From contig CM062297.1 of NCBI GenBank assembly GCA_031216915.1, forward strand, positions 176,628,356 to 176,692,355: a stretch of DNA of 64,000 nt. The letters are read 5' to 3'. The first letter of the stretch is position 1. Every line of letters begins with the position of its first letter. This stretch comes from Pictodentalium vernedei. Taxonomy: Eukaryota; Mollusca; Scaphopoda; Dentaliida; Dentaliidae. The notes beneath the pieces were generated by a model, which did no database searches, was not told the origin of the DNA, and saw only the letters and a list, made by a program, of their open reading frames with translations. Below, piece after piece: positions 30,891 to 44,062 of the stretch. A program made the translations under genes and the position numbers.

Positions 30891-33275
30891 AATGTCCGAT
30901 TTTCGGGGCCCTCTTCTCGTTGGACTCTTGGAATGGAGGATTGTGCTTCTTTTGGCAACAATTTTCAAAGTTTTGAAAATTGCTGCCAAAAGACGCGAGA
31001 TCCTTCACTGTAGGATTCCAACAACTGAACTGTCTCACGGTCCCGTAAAAGTTCTGGCCGGGGTTTCCCTGCGGACTTATTTTTTCAGAGCATTTTTTTA
31101 ACCTTCAAATGCACGAGAAAAAACACGTCTCTGTTCGCTTGTTACCATTTTCGATCCAACAATCGGTCGATTAGAACTCGCAATTAAGTACTAGGACTTA
31201 CATAGTACACGTCTCGGCACACCAAAAAATGGAAACACCTATAACCAACTGTATTCGGCATGTTGGCAATGGCCGACGTCCATCTTTTTCGAACAACATT
31301 TTGCCATATTATACGCACATCAAGAGGTTGTCAGTAGTGTAGGCCGACGACGTGGGGGAAGGGTTTTAATATAGGATTCCCCATACCAAAATTCTGCGAT
31401 ATTGATACTGTGTCTTACTATAGGAATTTCAATAGTAAACCTAGGTAATTATACATTCCAAAGTCAAATTTCCATGGTACATTTTGCAAAAATTCCAGTC
31501 GCCGAATTTTGTGTCTATAACTACCCGGTTTTAATATGGGAATTCCTTTCTCGTCATCCTCTACTATTGAGTCGCATTATATTTGTATTAAGGCGCTCTG
31601 TATAGTAACAACAAACAAATTTACTATGAAACTCCTTTGTCTGAAATTCAATAAAACTTTTAAAAATATAGAAAACTTATACACCAAAATGAAGATTGTG
31701 GTGTGTAGAATACGCGAAAATACTTTAGACTCACATAGTTGATGACATGCATGGTTGGTTGTTTAAATCTGCGATCGCATTCGTACCAGAACTGATAATA
31801 AAATCATCTTTCACGAGAACAGCTGGTGGCCAAATTTGCTTCAGATATTTAGTTAGGAAAAGCTAGAAAGTCACCTCATTCCAAGTTGCTGCGATAGAAA
31901 TTCATACAGGTGACATTGATCGAAGTATTATGTCTAATTAAAAATCAGTTTTGGTAGCCCAACTACTGAATTCCATGATCTCCTCTGGTTACCAGAGGCG
32001 TAGAACGTATTTTTTTTATCTTGCTCAGTCTAGAGATAAGGGGTTCTGGATTAGCTGCTGTTAACTGGAAATCCAGGTGATTTAATCTGATTAGAAATGG
32101 GATCGATCAATGGACCATATAGACTGCTAGAAAAGTTCTCGTGCGAACGACATAACGGCTACAGTGACTTAATCTGATTGGAAATTGGATCGACAGTTTA
32201 CCACAAAGACTTATAGAAAAAATCCATGTAAAGAAACACAACATATATACAAGTACCAAAAAGTTAAGATGTCGGTAGGTATTCTGGCGCCTCAAATACA
32301 GTGGCTTAATGACTCTGTATTGGTTGAACTGATCAGTAGCACCTCCTCTTTTCTAAATGGCAAAAAATCCACCAAAAGTTGTCTATGGCGTGCAGTGAAC
32401 AGGTATCTGAGAATGAGATTCACAGAGGTCAGTAGTCTGTCAGGGATGAATAGTCCCCCAACAAGCTCAGGGAATGGAAGAGGGGGAAGTTACGTGATAG
32501 ACACGTGATCCAGCGAGTTCTAGTTGGGTTGTCTTGGTATCCCGCATAAGCGTCAATGTTGTAACGTACCTTCCAATGGTACACATGGAACCATTGCGCA
32601 CGCACAACGCGTGTTGTTAGGGTGATGCGTGTTTCCGTCGTCCATTTTGTATACCGGAGGCCGCCATCTTGGTTTCTATGGTACCACGTGGTTGCTATGT
32701 GACCTAAATCCCTTCCATAGGTTAGGGCATGTTCGGAGGGTGTGTTCGATTCAACGGGAGTAAAGCTAATTACCCAAAGAGACTCGACAATGACACACAA
32801 GTGATCAAAAAACAACCTAAAATTACCGAAACGGACTTGGTGAAGTCCTCATTTGGGGCTACTAATAGCAACATGTAGGCGCGTTCTAATAAACTGGAGT
32901 AGTTTTCTGGTTCGGATTTTCCTCAAGGTCTCGGTTAGAATTGCAACTAAATCCTCGGTTCTACCATTTGATGATACTTTTTGTAGATACCTTTTGAGGA
33001 TACCTTTTGAGTAATCCTTTTGAGGGTACCTTTTGAGGATATCTGTTGGAGAATATCTATCTGAAGATTGTTACGGCTCCTAAACCTATTCAGCATCTGG
33101 CTTCTGGATCACCCTACGCCTTCCATAGCTCCAAAGCCACCACTGTTGGCTTCTTCGTAGTCACCACCATCTGCCCTTTGATCAGTCTGTATTATATTCA
33201 CCGTTAGTATGGTGTCCTACGGTTCTACCAGCCTCGCAGTCCTGTGCCCTTACTGCTTTTTATACCATGATTACC
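30891..33275 (+). repeat. Long interspersed repeat, copy 2, left part
   Basis: Aligns with copy 1 from 26,519 to about 29,570. Divergence is by substitutions and small indels. It breaks at about 33,275 and resumes at 36,637, so a later insertion split it. Confidence 0.8.
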
Positions 33276-33781
33276 TATTGTACTATATATGAAAAGCCTA
33301 TGACATAAATTTTAGCTTTACACGCCAACCGTGGCGAACACGCCAGCAATGGGATTTCAATAGTTAAAATTTACACCTACAGTAGAGCTACATCCAAGCT
33401 GACCTTTGGTGACAAACTTGTCTAAATTTATCGCACGTCGTCTCGCGAGGAGTGAAATGAAAGTAGCAATTATTTTTTTACGTTTTTAAACGGGTTTATC
33501 CCATAATTTGCCAAAAATTAACAAACATGCATTGTTTCATGTTAATAAAGCATCCATAACTCGAAATAGTATGTTATTATGTTATTAAAACGAAAAAGAC
33601 TCCGTTTCTTTTTCCATTTCTTTTCGGCGATAAAATTGACAGAGGAAATACCGCCAACCGATGCTCATGTAAACAAAAACATATTCGCACGTATGTGCGT
33701 CTGTTGTTCAGTAAAATCGAGAAAAAATAATAGCGGTTCTTCATAATCTGACGATCATGATATAAATAAAATATACCCAAG

Positions 33782-33899
33782 TAGTATGGTGTTCCATATG
33801 TTCGTCACTCGTGGTGAAGTGGTATTAACCGCGCGCCAAAGGCTCGCGGTTAACGCCACCTCACCACTCGTGGTGAACATTTGGTACACCAAGCTACTA
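33782..33899. repeat. 118-bp imperfect palindrome
   Basis: TAGTATGGTGTTCCATATGT on the left pairs with the reverse of ACATTTGGTACACCAAGCTA on the right; the inner stem includes GGTGAAGTGG and ACCGCG / CGCGGT around a loop of about 11 bases. Confidence 0.75.
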
Positions 33900-34229
33900 T
33901 GGGCATATTCTATATGTACCATTATTATTAGGCTTTTCCCTCAGGAAAAGACTATTGTTTTTCTACGGATTATTAGGCTTTTCCCTCTGGAAAAGACTAT
34001 TGTTTTTCTACGGGTTTTTTTTTTTTCCACACATTTTGTCCGTACGATTCAGAAACCATTTTCGAACCGCTTTTCACAAAATTTTGCACACGCATAGAGG
34101 GGCACAAAGTCTAAAAATGTACCGAAGCGGCCTTTCGATTTAACCCTTATTTCTCCAGAATTGGCAAAAACTGTAAAAATTAGGGTTTATAGTCTCTTTC
34201 CCGAAACGCGTCTTGCAGATTTCTTTTAA

Positions 34230-36420
34230 ACATTCATCATTGTTAGACCTGTCTCTGACACGACCATTCATACACAAGAGATATTAGGCAATGCATATGG
34301 TAACCCTCCACAGGCTGCCAAACATCGCAATTTTGATGAAATGGGCTGTTTTCGCGCCCCACAGCCCCCAAACAATACACGAGAGATAAAGGTAACTTCC
34401 TTTATTGGAAGTGGAATTCACCGGAGATCATTTTTGTAAGTAATAAGGGTGTTAAAAAAACCAAGCATTAACCCGTTTTGGGCTGGTTAAACAGCAATAC
34501 CCCCAAAAGCTAAAAAAATCATGTTTTCCGTGGATTTCTCTAAACGAGTCTTGTAGATTTTCAAGAAAAATTGGTCATTCCCAGGTCTGGGTGTGACATT
34601 ACAAGTTGCATGGACAAAATATTCCGGTCAGCATTAGTTACCCCCCCCCCCCCCCCCCGGGGTTGCCCCCCCCCCCCCCCGGGTTGCTAAACGTAAACAT
34701 TGTGATAAAATGGGCTGTATTTGGACATCAACAGCACCTAAAGGGTGTACCACAGAGAAAGGTACCTATTTTTATCGGACGCAAAATTGATAGGGAAACA
34801 TTTTTGTAAGTAGTAAGGGTATTCAAAAGCGACGTTTTAACCCATTTTGGGGTGCCTTAAAAGCTTAAAATTGCCATTTTCTGTGGATTTCTCTAAAAGC
34901 AACTTATAGGTTTTGAATAAAAATTGGCTATTCGCATATCTTTGTGTGACATTACAAGTTGCATGGACAAAATATTCTGGTGAGCATTTATTAACCCTCT
35001 ACAGGCTGCCAAGCATCGTAATTTTGTTGAAATGGGCTGTTTTCGGACATGCACAGTACCCAACGTATACCCGAGAGATAAACATAATTTCCTTTGTTGG
35101 AAGTGGAATTCACCAAGGACCATTTTTGTAAGTAATAAGGGTATTCAAAAAAACAAACGTTAACCCATTTTTGGGTTGGTTAAAAGCGATACCCATCAAA
35201 AGTTTAAAAAAATTCATGTTTTCCCTGGATTTCTTTACAAATATCTTGTAGGTTTTCAAGAGAAAATAGCCATTGATAGGTCTTGGTGTCACATTACCAG
35301 TTGCATGGATAAATTATACCGGTAAGCATTTGTTAACCCTCCGTGATTAGCTAAATGTTAAAATTTTGAAAAAATAGTCTGTTTTTGGACACCAACAAAA
35401 TCAAACGGGAATGGCACAGAGAAATGTAACTTCTTTTACCGGACGCAAAACTGATAGGGAAACATTTTTGTAAGTAGTAAGGGTATTAAAAAATCGAGGT
35501 CTTAACCCATTTTTGACTGGTTAAGGAGATATACCCCTTAAAATCTTAAAATTCCAGTTTTTTGTGGATTTCTACAAAAAAGTTTTCAAGAAAAATTGAC
35601 CATTCGCAGGTCTTGGAGAAACCTTACAAGTTGTATGGACAACATATTCCGGTAAGCATTTGTTAACCCTCCGCAGGCTGCCAAGCATAGACAAATGGGC
35701 TGTTCTTTGGCACCCATAACACCCAATGTGTACCTGCGAGATAATCATAATCTCCTTCATTGGAAGTGGAATTCACCGAGGATAATTTTTGTAAGTAATA
35801 AAGGTATTCACGAAACCAAGCATTAACCCGTTTAATGCTGGTTACAGAGCGATACCCCTCAAAAGGTTAAAAAATCATGTTATCCAAGGATGTCTCTAAA
35901 AACATCTCGTAGATTTTCAAGAAAAATTGGCTATTCACAGATCTTAGTGTGATATTACAAGTTGCATGTACACAATATTCCAGTAAGCATTTGTTAACCC
36001 TATGCAGGTTCTCAAACATCAAAAGTTTGATAAAATGGGCTGTGTTTGCGTACCCACAGCACCCAAAGTTAAGAGGAGAGATCAACATAAGTGGAAGTAG
36101 AATTCACTGAGAATTAATTTTGGAAGTAATCAGGGTATTAAAAAACAACCCTTAGCCCGTTTTGAGCAGGATAAACAAAATACCCATCAAAAGCATAAAA
36201 CTCATGTTTTCCTTGGATTTCTCTGAAAACATCTTGTAGATGTTAAAGAAAAAATTGCCATTCGCAGTTCTTGGTGTGACATTACAAGTTGCATGGAAAA
36301 ATATTCCTGTTAGCACTTGTTAACCCTCTACAAACTGCCAGACATCAATATTTTGGATACATTTGAGATAAAATGGATCATTTTCAAATAGCCACAGCAC
36401 TCAGAGGGTATGTGTCAAAT
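34230..36420. repeat. Diverged tandem array, ~335-bp unit
   Basis: The marker GTGACATTACAAGTTGCATG or a variant occurs at about 34,592, 34,946, 35,288, 35,620, 35,948 and 36,273 (periods about 354 to 325). Each unit also has TTAACCCTCYRCAGGCTGCC, a GAAATGGGCTGT stretch and TTTTTGTAAGTARTAAGGGT. About 6.5 units, well diverged, so old. Two poly-C tracts (34,630-34,680) lie in the second unit. Confidence 0.88.
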
Positions 36421-36636
36421 AAACATAACTCATTTTGACGGCCATTAACTTGTCGGACGACGATATTGATATTAACCCTCTGCACCATTAATGATGGTTT
36501 TCACCTAAACAATTTTTTTATCAATAAAGGAACTTCAGTGAGACAGTTAAAAACAATTCACCAGACACTCTTAAGTCATGAAAAATGATGGAATCTCATT
36601 TGGAAAAAACCATGATTCTCCAGAATCATAAAGTCT

Positions 36637-37438
36637 AGTTGGCTATCACTATTCTGTTCTGCACTGAAGTGTCTCATCGTTACTAACTTGTGGTACTACG
36701 ACGGCTGTTTGTACACTACTGCCGCTAAGGGTACCAGTTCATATCACCATCAAAGTTGTCTTCCACTACTAGAAGCAATTGAATACAGTCTGCTTGCTCG
36801 AACAGTCGTGCACCGAGAGCAAAAGTGGAGCTTTGGAGTCAAAGGTATACCAAAAACATCAACAGTTGCTTCCCTTGATGTACAGTGCACAGGTGTATGA
36901 GGATGAACTTCCCAGACAAAATCACTCGGAACTCGCAAATTCTCCACACTACAGTGCCATCGTAAGCTTGTCTTGTCGGGTACTTACGGGGGAGGAGGGA
37001 GCTGGGAGCCTTGGACCCTTTAAACTTTTCGCAGCCCGCTCCCAAACTTTGGCCCAAAGCAATTTTCGTACGGCACAGAGCCCCAAAATGACCTCCAATA
37101 TAGGGGATGTACATGCTATAAATGCCTCAGCTTCGCTTTCAGAGTACTAAATTTTGCACAAATTTCTCGTGGGTGGGGGTGGGGGGTGGTCCTAATAGGC
37201 TTCTCGGGTTGTTAACCCATATTCTCACTCCCCTTCAACGGTTGGAGGGGCATAATTAAGACTAGGAGAGGCTAGAGGAAACCCCACACAACGACATTTC
37301 AAATTTCATCTTTAGCCCCCACCCCCGCTCAAACTGACTATTATCAATCCTGGCTCCGCGCCTACTGGAACAGCACAAAAAACTATAACAGGACGAATAC
37401 AACAAATTGCAAACACTCTTAAGAAACGACAAGAGGCA
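36637..37438 (+). repeat. Long interspersed repeat, copy 2, right part
   Basis: Resumes the match with copy 1 at TTGGCTATCACTATTCTG (29,584 in copy 1) and continues to the MITE at 37,439. The open frames here are repeat-derived. Confidence 0.78.
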
Positions 37439-37683
37439 TTAATCCTTTGAACCCCAGTAAAATCTTCCAAGTTCAATGGCAGCAATTGGAAGAGTCCATA
37501 ATCATTGTTTGGGTTAGACAAATTAATATTTTCAACGTGCAGCCTTAGGGCCGCACGTTATAAATATTGATTAGTCTACCCCACACATTCACTTAGCAGT
37601 CACCCTACTTAATATACTTAATAAAATTATGACATATCATGTTCCTGGACCGGAAAAGCGGTCTCTCGTGTTCAAAGAGTGAA
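37439..37683. mobile_element. MITE family B
   Basis: Starts TTAATCCTTTGAACCCCAG and ends near CTCGTGTTCAAAGAGTGAA; ends are inverted relatives (CCTTTGAACAC / GTGTTCAAAG). The centre has a stem GTGCAGCCTTAGGGCCGCAC. TTAA at the left end suggests piggyBac-type insertion; the right TTAA is not preserved. Confidence 0.65.
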
Positions 37684-38904
37684 ACTCATTCACCCATTCA
37701 AAAGCATGTAGTATGTACCCAGGAGAAAATAGATACAAAATCTCAACAACATCAGCTGTAGCTAGAAGCCCTGTTTTGGAGGAGGACAAATATAAGAGAT
37801 GGTCTCAACCCCAAGAGTCACAAGACAATCGAAATAAAACAGAAAAAAAGAGTTAACTCAAGCAAAGGATCAAAACATAGAATCGATTTTGTTTTGAGAA
37901 ATGCAGAATAAACGCACTGGTATTATGCCTGTCATCATAATATGCCAGACCATAATATCAAGACAAATATCAAAAAGGCCCCACAAAGTAGAGATTCTGT
38001 TTCTCGGGCCATTTGTTTGTAAAATTGTATTTGGGCGGGCGGTTTTTTATTTATATTTTTGTAATTTTTTCTTTGCCATAAAAAGTTCATGTACTAAGTT
38101 TTAGCCTCATAATTGACCGAATAACATGGGCAGCGGTGTATTTCGTCCCTTGAGTGCAAAATGGCTTTGCAATGCTAAAGCATTGCAAAGCCTTGTTGCA
38201 CTCAAGGGACAAATTTATCAATTGTATTAACTTGGATAAAATATCAGACATAAACCATTCAAAAATTTGCATTGGGTATCAAAGGAGAGCATGCGGAAGC
38301 CAAAAGGACAATGCGGCAGGGCCTGAGAAGCAAATGTTTATTTTCTTTAGGCCTAATGTACTATTGATTAAAGGCTAAAACGTCCATATACGTTTCTCCA
38401 AAAAATCCCAAGCCACACTCTAGGACTTTAGATGTTCCAATCTGTTTCTTTTTCCTGAAACCCAAAACTCCCACTTCAACAAGAAGAAATTTGAGTCTGA
38501 CTCTACCTGTCTCCTTTCTACGGTAACTGGCAACAAACTTCTGCAACATTCTAGTACACAAATGCATCCAATAAGACCTAGGTCAGCCTGGGTGGCGTAG
38601 CAACAAGTGACCAGCTGTGGGCGTGGGCTCCACTGCAATTGTGATGATTCTCTTAATAACTATATATTTCGGATAACGCGTATATTCTTGATTATATTGA
38701 CAGTTATTTGTCATGTGCTCGTGGACGTGAGTGAGGATGTCAGTTCCCCTAATAACCGAACCTAATCGGATTATACTGGGTCACTACAAGAATTGTCGCT
38801 ACCCCCCCCCCTCACAAAAAACAAAACAAAAACAACATTCCCCCAATGCAAGTTTGACATATAACACAGAGTCCCAAACTGTGGCCAATACTATAAAACA
38901 TATA
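37684..38904. other. No gene seen; one hairpin
   Basis: Noncoding. It contains a palindrome at about 38,141-38,212 (TCCCTTGAGTGCAAAATGGC with reverse partner around GCTAAAGC) and a poly-C tract near 38,803. Open frames are short and unrecognised. Confidence 0.5.
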
Positions 38905-39090
38905 CAATTGTATTTTCTAGAATTGTATTTCCAGTTATGGCTTTAAATGGGCTGAAATGAACCATTAGCATTTTCAAAGATATGCCAATTTGCCAGTTGG
39001 CAAATTGCCATATCTTTTAAAATGCTAATGATTCATTTTATTCAGTTATAGTAAGTAGACAATATAATTCTAGAAAATACAATTGTAAAA
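38905..39090. repeat. Foldback inverted repeat
   Basis: Outer arms ACAATTGTATTTTCTAGAAT and its reverse near 39,065-39,088; inner arms CATTAGCATTTTCAAAGATA and reverse, meeting at GCCAATTTGCCAGTTGGCAA. Confidence 0.8.
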
Positions 39091-41038
39091 GTTTTTTGTA
39101 CTGACTCCAGGTCTCCAGTATAGGGCTATAAATGCCTCAGATATACCCTCAGAGCACTGAATTTGTCCAAATTTGCTCGGGGAGGACTAATTCTAACTAC
39201 GACTCTCCGGTCGTTACCCCCTCCTCCCACTTCACCAAAAGAGAAAGGGAGGGGTTAACGACGGGGGTACTAGATAGGGCCCCGACCTCTTATTCAGTTG
39301 GATTTCCGAATTTAATGTCCCCCTCCCTAAAACTAACTTGGATACCCTCATTTATCGAATCCTTCGAGTGCAGCTCACCAGGAGGCGAGACAATCAATAC
39401 TCTGTGATATTTCATTAATCATATACTTTGACATCTATGAGGTGAGAGGTCAAGAGGCCAGCCAGAGGCTGTCTTTCACAGTGACAGATTGATATTTAAA
39501 TTATTCCGCCACGGAACGTCTTACGTTATTTTCCACTGCGGCGACTTGACGTTTAATATACTCTGTTCTGGCAAACCGTACATTCTTTTCAAATGTCTGG
39601 GGATTTTCCAAACACTAGCCAAAATTCATTTGAAAATTGTTGTTAGCAGCAATATTTCTGAATTTATATTTATAATAAAACCCCATTTTACTTCTATTTA
39701 TTTTGCTCAATTTCACAAGGTCAAACGGAGAATGCCCCATTCATGCGGAATATCACGACATCTCATTAGATGATATTGACAATAATAATAAAATAAAAAT
39801 GAAGACAACTTCAATAGTGCATTTCTCATCAGGGCCGTTGAGAAGAAATTCGGGCCCGGGGTTAATTCCGGGACAGAACTCCGTTCAAAGTGTCGGGATA
39901 CTGATGGAGAAGCCAAAGGCATCTGACGTGATTGCCAAAAGTACGATCAATGATGGGGGCTGAAATTTTAAATTTCCAAATTTATCAGTGAGTATCCAGT
40001 GACTCAGATGTTAAGGTTTTGACTGCACAATCCTTGAAGTGATAACTTTATTACGTCAAGTTGATTTAATAAAGTTATTACTTCAAGAATCATACAGACT
40101 AAAATTACAACCATTAGTCAAGTGCAGAGCTTCATTCGCGATACAGTCCCCTTCTTAACTGTTGGAACAGGAGTCAGAACCTGGTGAGGGGGTGGGGGGG
40201 GGGGGGGGGGAGGGGGCGCTTATTCAAACATGGCCTGAAAGTCCGTATTTTAATTTTTGGGTTTGAAAACACGTTCCAAACAAAAAAAATAAAATACAAT
40301 CTTTCAGACCATATTTCGACTTTGAGTGGGGTGGGTGAGGTGGGAGGCAGGTCTAATCCAATAATCCTGAACTCCTGGGCCAAATCCGGGCCCCAAAGTT
40401 CCAGGCACTCCACTCTCTCACCGGCCCTGTTTCTCATCATCACATCAACACTGCAGTAATATAAACAATGCCTGAATACTGATTACATGTTGATGTAACA
40501 ACCATTCAGTAGAATCGTTAAACCTTCGTTAAATGTTCGTTTCATTTCTATTAGTTTCCATACTAACAGGGGCATCATGTGATTCAGTGGCCTCAAACAA
40601 AAAGAGCGTTTGTCACACACTCTCAGAATTGTTTGTCTCACTACACTTGATTATGAATGTGTTTATTCTTTCTTCATTTTTTCGCTACATTCAGGGGCGT
40701 AACTTCTGGGGTGTATGCCCAAAAAATAATCTCCTGATCATGAGTTTCGTCGGACAGACGCTGGGCAAGAAAAGAAATTATGAAATACCAAGTTTATGAG
40801 ACTTCTATGCCCTTCCTGCCGTCGGACCACAGGGGCGAGAGGGGCAGGCAATGCCCTTCCTAGGTTCGTCAGTAAATTTTATTCAATGATTTATTCTCGA
40901 AGTAAAGATAAAATACACCCCAATCCGTTCTGGGAGTTCTCAAAAGTCAGTGGGGGACATGGGGGAGTTTGGGAGGAGGTGCACCTCCTCGCTTTGGAGT
41001 ACCAGTTGGGCAACATCTTTTGCTTGCCCGGTAATAAA

Positions 41039-41040
<2 letters not shown>
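39091..41040. other. No gene seen; inverted repeat and poly-G
   Basis: Noncoding. An inverted repeat at 40,034-40,088 (TTGAAGTGATAACTTTATTA and reverse) and a G-run at about 40,190-40,212. The open frames at 39,489-39,773 and 39,703-39,963 have no recognisable motif. Confidence 0.45.

Positions 41041-41109
<69 letters not shown>
41041..41109. repeat. (GT)n(GA)n microsatellite
   Basis: TGTGTGTGTG followed by about 29 GA repeats. The open frame across it (Arg-Glu repeats) is an artefact. Confidence 0.98.
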
Positions 41110-41111
<2 letters not shown>

Positions 41112-41903
41112 TTTATATGGCTAAATTATTTTATAGGTGGGTCAGATAACGATGGAACGTAAAAGTCAAAGGCCATGTCACACCACATACCTATACAAAA
41201 TTTCATCAATTTGCCTCAGCTATTATAGGAGTTATGGTCCGGATCATTCACGATGGACATCTGATCGACGCACCGACCCACCGAACGACCGACCCATCGA
41301 CGGACAGATGTTTTATGGCCATGACCTGTTGAAAGCACCCAGATGGTCGGGCACCTGTACCTAGCTGGTGTGTAATTAACAGCACTGTGATAAAACTCCA
41401 ATAAATTCCCTGCCATGTGAGTATTTTATCAATCAATGGAAAAACTATTTGCAGCATATAAGACTTTGATAAAAGTAGTGAGGTATGTTCCAAATAGTTG
41501 GGCGATATGACAAGCACCGACGTCCTAACACCCCCCCCCCCCCCCCCCCCCCCGCCACACTCACCACCATATTTTTTATTATTTAGGATTTTGACTCCGT
41601 TATTAGTTTGTAGGAACGAGGGTCCATTTTTCATTTTACTTCTTACTACCCCGGTATTCGACCACTGACTAACTTGCGTTTCGCAACCTCGCGTGGTCAT
41701 TTACTTCCAGTGGAGTCAGCTCTTTATAGTTTTTGTCAACATATCGCTTTTGCCTTGCTTTTTCACGGTTCTGTGCAGCTTATATGAACGAAAGACATTG
41801 GCTTGTTGCTGTGCACCTGCTATACGTAAATTTGTTTTTACTTTTCTGCCATTGTAAAGCAGCTCTGTGGGTGTGCCTTGTACAACTTTTTGACCTACAG
41901 GCT
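41110..41903. other. No gene seen; poly-C tract
   Basis: Contains a (CGAC)-rich stretch at about 41,258-41,310 and a C-run of about 23 at 41,531-41,553. Nothing recognisable as coding. Confidence 0.45.
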
Positions 41904-42250
41904 ATTATTATTATTTATTAGGGTTTAACGACACTTTAACAACCAGGGTCATATCGTGTGGAGGAAGCCGGAATACCCGGACAGAACCACCGAGCAACGA
42001 CAAGCAGCTGTCATCTCCCCAACATCGTAACTCCGCACCGCAGCACAGGCAGGGTTAGATTGGTTGAAGATATGCGCACCATCGTCGCGCAGTACGCCTT
42101 AGTACACGGCGTCATCGTGCACCCATGTGGATAATCGGGGTGAAGTGCCTTGCCCAAGGACACAACGCGGGGGTCCGAATCGATCGCTCAGACGGCACCC
42201 TTCCAAGGATTAACCGTGCTCGACGTTGCTTAACTTCGGTGATCTTACCT
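41904..42250 (-). mobile_element. tRNA-derived SINE, copy 1 (partial)
   Basis: Shares with the other five copies GGAAGCCGGA, the accepted GAGCAACGACAAGCAGCTGT block, CAGTACGCCTTAGTACAC and TGCCCAAGGACACAACGC. The tRNA-like head is degraded. 3' tail (TATTATTATTTATTAGGG) at the low-coordinate end. Confidence 0.75.
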
Positions 42251-43551
42251 ACACGCTGAGAGATCAAGATAAAAGTCATTGCAATCTTCTGACGATTTAT
42301 TTGATATATTTTGTCAATATTTACTTTGGTTTGTTTTCCAACCAACCGGATTGCGGGTCGTTGCGGCTTGATGGTTCATGACAAAAATCATAGCGTTTTG
42401 TAAACGTTTTGAAACCCGCTGGACTGTAGTGAAACTCATTATAACCGCACACAAACTCGGGGTTTGCCTGAGTAGCAAAAACATATTCCAAACGGAACTT
42501 GCTATGGTTTGGGATTCTTTTTAATTAAAAAAACCTCTGGCGGATAGTTTGAATAGTTACATATTTGGAGCCCGAAGAGAGAGCTGTTTTTTTCGATTTT
42601 ACGATTCGGTTCTGGTTTTTGCCTTTCAACTTGTGAGGTGCGAAAAACCCACTTGTGAGTTGCGCAATTTTCCCCATACCTAGCACTAAAATCACCTCAC
42701 AAGTACATCTGCGGTAGAACGTCCGTCCGTTCGTCCGTCCATCCGTCCGTAACAACTTTGTACTTTCATATCTCAGTCAGTGGATGTTGGATTTAACGAT
42801 CTTTGGAATGCCGATAGACCACCATGGGGGAAAGGATATTCACAAGCAACAGGTTTTGTTTATTTTTTTGTTCTAGAATTATGAACCTTTTTCGCTTTTT
42901 TCAAAACGTCTCGACATTCAGATAGCTCAACTATCTCTTCCCGCACTCCGATGAATCCCTGAATTTTAGAAAGCGTTTAACTTGCTGCGCAACTCTCTTC
43001 TTTTTCTCTTTCTCCACCACATTCTCACTCATAGTCGTCATTAATTCCTCATTATTCCAAACACTCCGCTTCAAGCCACTCCATTATACCCGTTAACACC
43101 AGTTTTCTTGATTACGTTCGACGAGTAACGGTTAACGGTTTCGATGTAAAATATTTTGTTGCGCAGAGTGACGACACATCAAAGGGAACAACTCTGGCTG
43201 GCTTGATATTGGCCGAGCTTGGCATTATATCAGCCGAGTTTGAAGTCATACACACCGGGCTTGATAATGAGTAATTCTGGGTAACAAAATCATCTTTAAA
43301 AACTATTGCCAAATAATTTTTTTCTGTCCAGACAAACACATCCACTTCTACGTTTTGCCATGGATAGTTGGTTGCAGGGTGAGGTGATAGCGGCTGAGAT
43401 GAATGTTTTGTTGGATACTGTTCACATATAGAACATGACTGGACAATGCCCTTACAAACATTGGTTCATTCCAGATCAATGCATAGCTTGTCGCACCCGT
43501 TTGCGATACTTTTCGATATCGAGGTTTCTTGCATGCATTTATTTCAACATA
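42251..43551. other. No gene seen; (CGTC)n microsatellite
   Basis: A tetranucleotide tract (CGTCCGTC...) at about 42,719-42,750. No supported gene. Confidence 0.45.
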
Positions 43552-43873
43552 TGGATGGGTGACCGTTTCAGAGACTGATTCGCGCTCCCGCGTTCTGTCC
43601 TTGGGCAAAGCACTTAACCCCGATTACCTACATGGGGGGACGATGACGCCGTGTACTAAGGCATACTGCACGTCGAAGGTGCGAATGCCTTCAACCAATC
43701 TAACCCTGCGGTGCCGCGGTGCAGAGTTCAAAGTTACGATGTTGGAGAGCTGACAGCTGCTCGTCCTTGCTCGGTGGTTCTCTCCGGATACTCCGGCTTC
43801 CTCCACCCGTAAAACTGTCATGATATGACCCTGGTTGTTAATGTGTCGTTAAACCCTAATAATAATAAAAAAA
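43552..43873 (+). mobile_element. tRNA-derived SINE, copy 2 (partial)
   Basis: Forward orientation, from TGGATGGGTGACCG through TGTCCTTGGGCAAAGC, GTACTAAGGCATACTGCACG and CTCGGTGGTTCTCTCCGGAT to an AATAATAATAAAAAAA tail. Lacks a clean tRNA head. Confidence 0.75.
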
Positions 43874-43937
43874 ATTTCAACATATCTTTTCGAAAAGAAG
43901 ATGAGACAAAAATCGTACTGATTTTCATTACCAAACT

Positions 43938-44062
43938 CTAAAATCAGTTGGGATAAAAATCAACCCAAATCAACTGAGTTGAGTGACTATGAACCCAAAT
44001 GGGTTCATTGTCACTCAACCCAGTTGATTTGGGTTAATTTTTAACCCAACTGATTTTAGTGT
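43938..44062. repeat. Foldback palindrome, family D copy 1
   Basis: TAAAATCAGTTGGGATAAAA ... AACCCAAATGGGTT ... TTTTAACCCAACTGATTTTA. Same family as 56,946-57,078. Centre near GAACCCAAATGGGTTC. Confidence 0.85.

Larger units (their letters stand above)
33276..36636. mobile_element. 3.4-kb insertion splitting the long repeat
   Basis: Defined by loss of match to copy 1 on both sides. Inside are a 118-bp palindrome, a 44-bp duplication (TAGGCTTTTCCCTC(A/T)GGAAAA, about 33,931-34,016) and a 335-bp tandem array. No transposase frame and no clear terminal repeats seen, so its class is unknown. Confidence 0.5.

Noticed and set aside
36688..37150. Possible host exon in the 70- and 123-residue open frames
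   Set aside because: The same sequence occurs, with frame breaks, in the other copy of the long repeat (29,640-30,070).
40796..41149. 117-residue open frame
   Set aside because: Its C-terminal part is Arg-Glu repeats from the GA microsatellite; no domain upstream.
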